Source: Planctomycetota bacterium (lineage in GTDB: Bacteria; Planctomycetota; JAJSAM01; JAJVHW01). Taken from it: DNA of 64,000 nt. The stretch spans positions 25,828 to 89,827 of the forward strand of contig JAJFFG010000005.1 of the NCBI GenBank assembly GCA_021776825.1, given 5' to 3'. The position numbers were made by a program, and so were the translations under genes. Of the stretch, positions 7,486 to 15,491 are shown one piece after another. Each line of letters starts with the position of its first letter. The stretch's first letter is position 1. A model generated the notes under the pieces. The model had not been told where the DNA came from. It did no database searches and worked only from the letters and a program-made list of their open reading frames with translations.

Positions 7486-10046
7486 TGTTCGATCGTTTCA
7501 CCGAGCGAGCCCGCAAGGTCATGAGCCTGGCGCGCCAAGAGGCGCAGCGCTTCAACCATGACTACATCGGGACGGAGCACATCCTGCTCGGTCTGGTGCA
7601 GGAGGGCAGCGGCGTCGCCGCCCAGGTCCTGAAGAACCTCGATGTAGAGCTGCGCAAGATCCGCATCGAAGTGGAGAAGATCGTCAAGAACGGGACCAAC
7701 ATGGTCACGATGGGCCAGTTGCCCTTCACGCCTCGGGCGAAGAAGGTCCTCGAGCTCGCGCTCGAAGAGGCCCAGAACCTCGGCCACAACTACATCGGGA
7801 CGGAGCACCTGCTGCTCGGCCTGATCCGTGAGAACGAGGGCATCGCCGCGCAGGTGCTCATGAACCTCGGCACGAAGCTGGAGGAGGTCCGCGAGGAGGT
7901 CCTCGATCTGCTCGGCGCCGACCAAGGCGAGACGGCCGGCGGCACCCCGGAGTTCGCCAGCGGCGACCCCGACGAGTCCTCCGAGTCGACACCCTCGTCC
8001 GGCAAGTCCAAGACTCCGGCGCTGGACGCCTTCGGTCGCGACCTGACCGACCTCGCCCGCGAGGGCGAGCTCGATCCGGTGATCGGCCGCGCCCGCGAGA
8101 TCGAGCGGGTCATGCAGATCCTCTCGCGCCGCACGAAGAACAACCCGGTGCTCCTCGGCGAGCCCGGTGTCGGCAAGACAGCGATTGTCGAGGGTCTCGC
8201 CCAGCTGGTCGTCTCGGGCAACGTCCCGGAGATCCTGCGCGGCAAGCGCGTGGTCACGCTCGACCTCGCCATGATGGTCGCGGGCACGAAGTACCGCGGT
8301 CAGTTCGAGGAGCGCATCAAGGCCGTCATGACCGAGGTCCGGCGCGCCAAGAACGTCATCCTCTTCATCGACGAGCTCCACACGCTCGTGGGTGCCGGCG
8401 GCGCCGAGGGCGCCATCGACGCCTCCAATGTCCTGAAGCCCGCGCTCTCGCGCGGTGAGCTGCAGTGCATCGGCGCGACGACGCTCGACGAGTATCGCAA
8501 GTACATCGAGAAGGACGGCGCGCTCGAGCGCCGCTTCCAGATGATCCTGGTCGAGCCGCCCAGCAAGAAGGAGACGTACGAGATCCTTCAGGGCTTGAAG
8601 GAGCGCTACGAACAGCACCACCGCGTCAAGTACACGGACCAGGCGCTGCAGCAGGCGATCGATCTCGCGACCCGCTACATCACCGGCCGCTTCCTGCCGG
8701 ACAAGGCGATCGACGTCATCGACGAGGCCGGTGCGCGCATCCGACTGCGGTCGATGACCCAGCCGCCCGACCTGAAGGAGCTGGACGACGAGATCCGCAC
8801 GCACGACGGCGAGAAGGCCGAGGCTGTCCAGGCTCAGGACTTCGAGCGTGCCGCGCGTCTCCGCGATCAGGTGCAGAAGCTCAAGAAGAAGCGCCAGACG
8901 ATCCTCGAGAAGTGGCGTCAGGAGACGCGCGAGACCGAGGGCCTGGTGGACGCGAACGTGATCCAGGAGACCGTTTCCCGCGTCACCGGCATCCCGCTCA
9001 CGCGGATCGAGTCCGGCGAGGCCGAGCGCCTGCTCCAGATGGAGGAGGAGGTCCAGCGGACCGTCGTCGGTCAGGAGGCCGCGGTCTCGGCCGTGTGCCG
9101 TGCCGTGCGTCGCTCGCGCTCCGGGCTCAAGAACCCGCAGCGTCCTGTGGGCTCGTTCGTCTTCCTCGGACCGACGGGCGTCGGCAAGACGCTCCTCGCG
9201 AAGGCGCTCGCGCGCTTCATGTTCGGTGACGAGGACGCGCTCATTCACATCGACATGTCGGAGTACATGGAGAAGCACAACGTCTCGCGGCTGGTCGGGG
9301 CCCCTCCGGGCTACGTCGGCTTCGAGGAGGGGGGCCAGCTCAGCGAGAAGGTCCGCCGGCGTCCGTACTCGGTCGTGCTCTTCGATGAGATCGAGAAGGC
9401 TCACCACGACGTCTTCAACATGCTCCTCCAGATCCTGGAGGAGGGTCGCCTGACGGACTCGTTCGGCCGCCACGTCGACTTCCGCAACACGATCATCATC
9501 CTGACGTCGAACATCGGCTCGTCGATCATCAAGAACCAGGCGACGCTCGGCTTCACGACGACGACGAAGTCGGCCGAGTCGAGCTACGACAAGATGAAGT
9601 CGCAGCTCGATCGCGAGCTCGAGCGCCACTTCCGCCCGGAGTTCCTGAACCGCATCGACGAGGTCGTGGTGTTCCGCCAGCTCCGACGTGAGGATCTCAA
9701 GGAGATCGTCGACATCGAGCTGAAGGGCGTTCTCGCCCGCCTCCGTGAGCGTGGCGTCGACCTCACGGTCGACGACAAGTCCAAGGAGATCATCATCGAC
9801 GCCGGCACCGATCTCGACTACGGCGCGCGTCCGCTCAAGCGGTCGATCGAGAAGCTCGTCGAGGACCCGCTCTCGGAGAAGGTCCTGCGTGGCGAGGTCC
9901 CCGAGAAGAGCCTGGTCAGCGTCGTGGCCGAAGACGGGAAACTGCGCTTCGATGTCCGCGAGCTCTCGGAAGAGGATCAGATCGACCGTCCCGAGCGGCT
10001 CAGCGACGAGGTCACGCCGACCGAGACGCTGCCGACGGGCCAGTAG
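7486..10046 (+). CDS. clpC: ATP-dependent Clp protease ATP-binding subunit ClpC
   Basis: An 853-residue AAA+ unfoldase that feeds substrates to ClpP. The ATG at 7486 has a GGAGG site at 7473-7477. Domains in order: twin ClpN repeats at 1-145 (each with [11 protein letters not shown]), an acidic Ser/Pro-rich linker to about 180, the first AAA+ domain with Walker A GEPGVGKT at 225-232 and Walker [12 protein letters not shown], a UVR-like coiled-coil insertion (about 440-475) that marks ClpC rather than ClpB, the second AAA+ domain with Walker A GPTGVGKT near 562, FDEIEKAH, and the Clp D2-small domain to about 825. Length is in the usual range. No clpP or mcsAB gene lies beside it. It is divergent from the kinase and is followed by a strong terminator. 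Confidence 0.95.
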
Positions 10047-10092
10047 ACCGGGCCAGTAGAGCGGGGCGACAGGCCCCCGGGACCCGACGCAG

Positions 10093-10132
10093 AGAGCGTC
10101 CGCGATGCATCGTCATCGTGGGCGCTCTTCCC
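10093..10132 (+). terminator. Strong intrinsic terminator after clpC
   Basis: A 15-bp stem (10093-10107 with 10114-10128, including two G-T pairs) closes a 6-nt loop CATCGT and is followed by TTCCC. It starts 47 bases after the clpC stop. Confidence 0.75.
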
Positions 10133-10267
10133 ATTCGGGTTAGCCTCGGCCCGGACGGACCCGATCCATTCCGTGGCTCATCCGTTCAGTCTGAGTGGGG
10201 CACTCCGTGTCCGCTCTCCTCCTCTTGAGCGCGCTGCTTCGCGCGGCGTGTCGAGGCCTGACCGACG

Positions 10268-11359
10268 ATGACCAACCCCGACGCCTCCACCTCATCGCCC
10301 CTCTCCGGCTGGATCGCCGGCGGCCTGCTCGTGGTCGTGGGACTTCAGGTCTGGTCGGGCTGGACGACCCGCGCGGCGTTGCAGGAGGTGCGCGCCTCGG
10401 CGAAGGCGCTCGACGAGGCGGGCGTGTCGGCGGGGGAGCTCGATCGCATCGCCGCCCGCATCGAGAAGGCCGCCATCGACATCGAGCAGGTTGGGCGGCG
10501 CCTCGATCGCATCGACGGTCGCCTGGTGGAGATCGAGGTCATCGCGCGCGACTGGGAGTTCCTGGTCGACGACATCACCCGCATGCGGCAGCGCGTCGAC
10601 GAGATCATCTCGAGCCTGGAGGGGCGTGGGGGCGCGGGCTCCGGCGTCCAGCAGCCCCCCGAACTCGACTGGACGCAGCCCGACCTCTTCGGCGCCGCCC
10701 AGCGCGCGGCCGAGACGGTCGGCGTGACGCTGACCGAGGACGAGGTCCGCATCCCCGCTCGCATCGTCGCGCGCGAAGGCATCCTCGAGTACTTCGCGGT
10801 GCTGAAGGGCGGCAAGGAGCACGAGGCGCTGATCTCGCTCGTCGGCAACGCGGGTCCGAAGGACGTGCGCCCGGCTCAGTTTGCGGCAAAGATCAACAAC
10901 GCCGTCCAGGCGCTTGGATTTCGCCGCGGGCGGCCGATTCGCATCACGGCGTCTGGGACGTGGCCCGCCGAAGGGCAGACGGCCTACCTGTTCGTCGAGT
11001 GGGACGAAGACGGCGAGACGGTCGTCGTGCGCGCGGAGGACCTGGTCTGGAACCGTCGCCTCGCCCAGCCGATGCCGCGCGACAGTTGGGTGTACGTCGG
11101 ATCGAGCTGGATCGAGGGCGAGACGCCCGACGAGCTGATCTTCGCAGCGGATATCACCGCTGAGGTTGTCGCGACGTACTCGGCCGTGAACACGATGTTC
11201 GACACGATTGCGGAAGGGGCGCAGGACGACACCGTCTTCCTGGCGGCCACCCCGCGCATTCCTCAGGAGATCGACGCCGCGACGTTCGTCGTGCGGTTCA
11301 CCGATCGCGAGCCGACGCGCACCTTCCCGGCCATCGAGGACGATGCCGGCGATGAGTGA
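10268..11359 (+). CDS. Membrane-anchored YdjY domain protein
   Basis: A 363-residue protein. The N-terminus has one hydrophobic segment (WIAGGLLVVVGLQVWSGW, about 15-32), then a charged region to about 120 with heptad-like spacing (ELDRIAARIEKAAIDIEQVGRR) that is probably coiled coil. From about 160 it matches the YdjY domain seen mainly in Planctomycetota secreted proteins: RIVAREGILEYFAVLKGGKEHEAL, then ALGFRRGRPI and a DLVWNRR-like block. The KEHEAL motif is the family hallmark; no biochemical role is established. It overlaps the next gene by 8 bases (ATG at 11352, stop ending 11359), so the two are translationally coupled, and that gene in turn overlaps the inositol-phosphate synthase gene. 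Confidence 0.75.
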   Translation: MTNPDASTSSPLSGWIAGGLLVVVGLQVWSGWTTRAALQEVRASAKALDEAGVSAGELDRIAARIEKAAIDIEQVGRRLDRIDGRLVEIEVIARDWEFLVDDITRMRQRVDEIISSLEGRGGAGSGVQQPPELDWTQPDLFGAAQRAAETVGVTLTEDEVRIPARIVAREGILEYFAVLKGGKEHEALISLVGNAGPKDVRPAQFAAKINNAVQALGFRRGRPIRITASGTWPAEGQTAYLFVEWDEDGETVVVRAEDLVWNRRLAQPMPRDSWVYVGSSWIEGETPDELIFAADITAEVVATYSAVNTMFDTIAEGAQDDTVFLAATPRIPQEIDAATFVVRFTDREPTRTFPAIEDDAGDE

Positions 11360-12284
11360 GCTCGACTCCGCACGACGTGTGGTGGCGCGCGCGCGCCGGA
11401 GGCTCGGCGCTGCGTGGGCGCTCGAGGGCGCCGTCACGGGCCTTCTGCTCGGAGCTCTCGTCGCCGTGGGCCTGGGCGTCCTGGGTGCTCTCGGTTGGAT
11501 GGAGCCGTCCGGGGCCATCGCGCTCGTACTCCCCGCAACGGGCACCGTCGTCGGTGCTGCGTTCGGGCTGCGGCGCACGCCGGACCTCGGCCTCGCGGCG
11601 CTCACCCTCGACCGAGCCGCTCAGACGGACGAGGGCCTCGTGGCCGCGCTGACGGCCGTCGATGCACCCCCGGCGTTTCGGGAACTCGCAGCGGCACACG
11701 CGCTCGCGCGGATCGGCGAACGCCGGCTCGGCGAGGTGCTGCCGTTCGTGGCGCCGCGTCGGGCCGCCCCGTCGGTCGTGGCCGTCGGGCTCGCGTTGGC
11801 CCTCGGCTGGCCGGCGCAGAGCGTCGACGCCGCTCCGAGCGGCGTTCCTGGCGAGCAGGCGCTGACGACGACCGGTGCGGCGGAGGCCGGCTCCGACGTC
11901 GGCGAGTCGAGCACTGGCGAGGGCACCAGCGAGCGCGCAGACGCCGCCGCTGAGACCTCGTCCTCACAGCTAGGAGACCGCGCCCTCCGCGCGGTGGCCG
12001 AGGGCGATCCGGCCGGCGAACGGGCGCTCGCGAGCCTGAAGGAGGGCGATGTCGCGGGAGCTGCGGCGGCGCTCGGACCGAGTGACCCGGCGTCGACGGT
12101 GCCGACGGGCGGAGCCGGCGGCAGCCCGGACGGGACGGCAGCGGCCGCCGAGAACGGCGATCGCGCCCCCGAGGTGTGGTCGGCCGGACGTTGGCCGCTC
12201 CGGTACGATCGCGCCGTTCGCCGATGGTTCGAGCGCGCGGAGCGCGGAACCGATCGCGCGCCCGAGTCGGGAGAGCGTCGTTGA
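11352..12284 (+). CDS. Membrane protein with long acidic Ala/Gly-rich tail
   Basis: A 310-residue protein of unknown function. Residues 20-75 form two hydrophobic segments (GLLLGALVAVGLGVLGALG and IALVLPATGTVVGAAFGL). The next block, LAALTLDRAAQTDEGLVAALT, resembles the LDRRLGLRDRLATALE pattern of DUF4175-like membrane proteins. A third hydrophobic stretch lies near residue 145. The last 130 residues are low-complexity Ala, Gly, Ser, Thr and Glu, probably disordered, ending with a basic segment RYDRAVRRWFERAERG. It lies between and overlaps both neighbours (8 and 4 bases), so all three should be one transcript. The family assignment is weak. Confidence 0.65.
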   Translation: MSELDSARRVVARARRRLGAAWALEGAVTGLLLGALVAVGLGVLGALGWMEPSGAIALVLPATGTVVGAAFGLRRTPDLGLAALTLDRAAQTDEGLVAALTAVDAPPAFRELAAAHALARIGERRLGEVLPFVAPRRAAPSVVAVGLALALGWPAQSVDAAPSGVPGEQALTTTGAAEAGSDVGESSTGEGTSERADAAAETSSSQLGDRALRAVAEGDPAGERALASLKEGDVAGAAAALGPSDPASTVPTGGAGGSPDGTAAAAENGDRAPEVWSAGRWPLRYDRAVRRWFERAERGTDRAPESGERR

Positions 12285-13591
12285 GCCGCAAGGTCGGAGC
12301 CTGGATCCTCGGAGCGCGAGGCAACGTCGGGACCTGCGTCATCGCCGGCGTGGCTGCGATTCAGCGTGGCCTCACGGACCTCACCGGACTCGTCAGCGAG
12401 ACCCGGGAGCTCCGAGACCTGGACCTCGTCCCGCTGTCGGATCTCGTGTTCGGCGGTCACGAGGTGCGGTCGGGAACGCTCGTCGAGGCGGCCCGCGACT
12501 TCGGTGCCCGCAACGGCGTGCTCTCGAAGGAACTGATCGATACCGTGCAGGACGACCTCGTCCGCGCCGATGCGGCCATCCGACCGGGCGTGGTCTGGGG
12601 CGCTGATGACGACGTCCACGCACCGACCGCCGATGCGACGACCGCTCCTGCGAGTGCCGCCGCGGCGATCGAGCGCATCCAGGCTGACCTCCAGGCGTTC
12701 CGCACGGATCACGGCCTCGACGACGTCGTCGTCCTGAACCTGATCTCGACCGAGGCGCACCCGGGCGACGTGGCGTCGCTCGCGTCTCTCGAAGCCTTCC
12801 AGGCCGCGCTGGCGTCCGGCGAGGACGCCGAGATCCCGAGCTCCGTGCTCTACGCGTACGCAGCCGTGGAGGCCGGCTTCCCGTTCGTCGACTTCACCCC
12901 GGCGGTCGCCGCCGGCACCGCGCCGGTGCGAGAGATGGCTCGCCGCCGCGGCGTCCCGCACATGGGCCGCGATGGCAAGACCGGTGAGACGCTCGTCAAG
13001 ACCGTGCTGGCGCCGATGTTCGTTGCGCGCCATCTGCGTGTGCTCTCGTGGCAGGGCGTCAACATGCTCGGCAACCGCGACGGCGCGGTGCTGCGGGGCG
13101 CCGGCGCCCTGGCCTCCAAGGTGCGCGACAAGGATGAGGCGTTGCGGCGCATCCTGCCGGACGACGATGCCGACAGCCGCGTCCACATCGACTACGTACC
13201 GTCGCTCGAGGACTGGAAACAGGCGTACGACTTCATCCACTTCCAGGGCTTCCTGGGCGCCCGGATGCAGATGCACTTCCTGTGGCAGGGATGCGACTCC
13301 GCGCTCGCCGCGCCGCTCGCCATCGATCTGGTGCGACTGGTCGACGTGGCTCGCCGTCGCGGCGAGACCGGCACGCTCCCGCAGCTCGCGTGCTTCTTCA
13401 AGACCCCCCTCGACGTCGAGCAGCAGGGCTTCTCCGAGCAGCTCGATCTGCTGCATCGATGGGCCGTGGACGTTCGTGCTGACGCGGTCCGTGCCGAGAG
13501 CGTCGCCCAAGACGATGGGCACGCGTCGGCTGCGTCTCGATGCCCTGCGGTCGATGAGCGCGTCAGCGCACGCGTCGACTCCGGCACCTGA
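12281..13591 (+). CDS. ino1: Inositol-3-phosphate synthase
   Basis: A 436-residue enzyme that converts glucose 6-phosphate to 1L-myo-inositol 3-phosphate with NAD+, the entry to inositol lipids and soluble inositol compounds. The N-terminal Rossmann motif GARGNVGT follows the start directly. Family blocks are clear: VVVLNLISTEA, GRDGKTGETLVKTVLAPMF, and a C-terminal part with SWQGVNMLGNRDG and HIDYVPSLEDWKQAYDFIHFQGF. I chose the TTG start at 12281, which overlaps the upstream TGA as TTGA and has GGGAGAG just before it; there is no ATG that keeps the Rossmann motif near the N-terminus. The length fits the shorter bacterial/archaeal forms. The last 30 residues are poorly conserved. Confidence 0.9.
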   Translation: MSRKVGAWILGARGNVGTCVIAGVAAIQRGLTDLTGLVSETRELRDLDLVPLSDLVFGGHEVRSGTLVEAARDFGARNGVLSKELIDTVQDDLVRADAAIRPGVVWGADDDVHAPTADATTAPASAAAAIERIQADLQAFRTDHGLDDVVVLNLISTEAHPGDVASLASLEAFQAALASGEDAEIPSSVLYAYAAVEAGFPFVDFTPAVAAGTAPVREMARRRGVPHMGRDGKTGETLVKTVLAPMFVARHLRVLSWQGVNMLGNRDGAVLRGAGALASKVRDKDEALRRILPDDDADSRVHIDYVPSLEDWKQAYDFIHFQGFLGARMQMHFLWQGCDSALAAPLAIDLVRLVDVARRRGETGTLPQLACFFKTPLDVEQQGFSEQLDLLHRWAVDVRADAVRAESVAQDDGHASAASRCPAVDERVSARVDSGT

Positions 13592-13745
13592 CCGGACTGA
13601 GTTCGACCGGACTCTCACCCTAGTCCGCCCGCGGGAGCCGGAACGCACCGCCATCCGTGGGGGAAGGTCGGAGGGCTTGGGTAATCTCTCCGGTCCTGCG
13701 CGCGCTCGCGCGCATCCCCGCGGCAGTGAACCCCGGAGCTCTCCC

Positions 13746-15218
13746 ATGTGCGGCGTGATCGGCGCGATCGGCAACGGTCCGGTGATCGGCGAGATCGTCG
13801 ATTCCCTGCTCTTCATCCAGCACCGCGGCCAGGACGCCGCCGGTGCGGCAACCTTCGACGGCACCACGTTCCGCCTGACGCGGCGCATGGGCCTGGTTCG
13901 CGAGGCGTTCGCGAACGAAGACCTCGGCCGGTTCAAGGGCAACATGGGGATCGGGCACGTCCGGTACCCGACCATCGGTGGGGGCGGCGTCGAGGACGCG
14001 CAGCCGTTCCAGGTGAACAGCCCGTTCGGCATCGTGATGGCCCACAACGGCAACCTCACGAACTTCAAGCCGTTGCGCGACGAGCTGCAACTCCAGCACC
14101 GTCGACACGTCGGCTCGAACTGCGACGTCGAGGTCATCCTCAACGTTTTCGCGCACGAGCTCGAGAGCCTGATCACCGACGGTGACGGTGACGGAGACGC
14201 CACGGACGCGATCTTCGATGCCGTCGCGGGCACGTTCCGCCGTTGCCGTGGGTCGTACTCAGTCGTGGCGTTGGTCGCCGGCCACGGGCTGCTGGCGTTC
14301 CGCGATCCCTACGGCATCAAGCCCCTCATCTACGGTCGCAAGCCGGACGGTGACGGCTGGCGCTACATGTTCGCGTCGGAGAGTTGCGCCCTGGTCTCGC
14401 TCGGCTACGAGGTCGTGCGCGACGTCCTGCCCGGCGAGGCGATGCTCGTGCGTCCCGGCGAAGAGCCCGAGTCGCGTCAGATGGCCGAGTCGAACCACCA
14501 CCTCTGCATCTTCGAGTTCATCTACTTCGCGCGACCGGACTCGATGATCGACGGCATCAGCGTCTACAAGGCGCGCCTCCGGCTCGGCGAGGCACTCGCG
14601 CGGCGCTGGGGCGATCGCGGTACCGAGGTCGACACGGTGATCCCCGTGCCCGACTCGTCGCGTCCCGCGGCGCAGCAGATGGCCTTCGCGCTCAAGCGGC
14701 CCTTCCGCGAGGGGCTGCTCAAGAACCGCTACATCGGCCGCACGTTCATCATGCCGGGCAACGAGGCTCGGCGTCGCGGCATCCGCTTCAAGCTGTCGCC
14801 GGTGCGCCTCGAGATCGACGGCAAGCGCGTGCTGCTCGTCGATGACTCGATCGTGCGCGGGAACACGGCCGAGCAGATCATCCAGATGGTGCGCGACACC
14901 GGCGCCGCGGAGGTCCACATGGCCTCGTCGTGTCCGCCGCTGCGACACCCCTGCGTCTACGGCGTCGACATGAGCACGAAGAACGAGTTCATCGCATCGG
15001 AAAAGTCCGAGGACGGCATTCGCGACGCAATCGGCGCCGACTCGCTGCTCTATCAGGAGCACGCGGACATGGTGCAGGCGTGCACGCCGCCCGACGAGGA
15101 CACGCCGCGTCAGTTCTGCATGGCCTGCATGGACGGGCGCTACCCGACGGGCGACGTCGACGACGAGGTGCTCTCGCGGATCGAGGCCGAGCGCCTCGCC
15201 GCCGGGCCCACTGTGTGA
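13746..15218 (+). CDS. purF: Amidophosphoribosyltransferase PurF
   Basis: A 490-residue enzyme for the first step of purine synthesis (PRPP plus glutamine to phosphoribosylamine). It starts directly with MCGVIGAIG, so Cys2 is the glutaminase nucleophile and there is no propeptide. The Ntn-hydrolase half includes HRGQDAAG, GIGHVRYPT and AHNGNLTNF. The phosphoribosyltransferase half has the PRPP loop VLLVDDSIVRGNT. Cysteines in SESCAL, RHPCVYG and FCMACMDG match the positions of the four [4Fe-4S] ligands of the Bacillus enzyme, so I expect a cluster (inference). A 155-base gap separates it from the inositol-phosphate synthase gene, so it may have its own promoter. Confidence 0.95.
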   Translation: MCGVIGAIGNGPVIGEIVDSLLFIQHRGQDAAGAATFDGTTFRLTRRMGLVREAFANEDLGRFKGNMGIGHVRYPTIGGGGVEDAQPFQVNSPFGIVMAHNGNLTNFKPLRDELQLQHRRHVGSNCDVEVILNVFAHELESLITDGDGDGDATDAIFDAVAGTFRRCRGSYSVVALVAGHGLLAFRDPYGIKPLIYGRKPDGDGWRYMFASESCALVSLGYEVVRDVLPGEAMLVRPGEEPESRQMAESNHHLCIFEFIYFARPDSMIDGISVYKARLRLGEALARRWGDRGTEVDTVIPVPDSSRPAAQQMAFALKRPFREGLLKNRYIGRTFIMPGNEARRRGIRFKLSPVRLEIDGKRVLLVDDSIVRGNTAEQIIQMVRDTGAAEVHMASSCPPLRHPCVYGVDMSTKNEFIASEKSEDGIRDAIGADSLLYQEHADMVQACTPPDEDTPRQFCMACMDGRYPTGDVDDEVLSRIEAERLAAGPTV

Positions 15219-15277
15219 TCTCCCGGTGTGATCTTCCGGTGTGATCTTCCGGTGTGATCCTTCGGCCTGATCTTCCT
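15213..15277 (+). repeat. 13-bp tandem repeat at the purF stop
   Basis: Five units of a 13-mer with consensus GTGTGATCTTCCG, the first containing the purF stop codon and the last two degenerate (GTGTGATCCTTCG, GCCTGATCTTCCT). Nothing else is recognisable in the 270-base gap before the next gene. Confidence 0.8.
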
Positions 15278-15491
15278 GGCTGGTCCTTCCGGTTGCTCGC
15301 GCCGGGCGTTCCGATGTCGGTCGTCGCCACGTAGGGCGCCGGATCTCGCGCCGCCCTCAGGCTCGGATGCGGGCCTGGCTCGGTCTCGGCCCTTCCCTCG
15401 AGTCCCTTGGGACACGTAGGATCGGAGCGACGGGTGGATCCGCGGCGTCCTCGCAGCCGCCGCGGCGCTCCACCTGTCGGCGGAGGTGACC

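Noticed and set aside
7350..9629. 759-codon open frame antisense to clpC
   Set aside because: Leu/Asp/Arg/His-rich composition of a GC-rich shadow; the plus-strand frame is an intact ClpC.
11621..14233. 870-codon open frame antisense to ino1 and purF
   Set aside because: Shadow of two clear genes on the plus strand.
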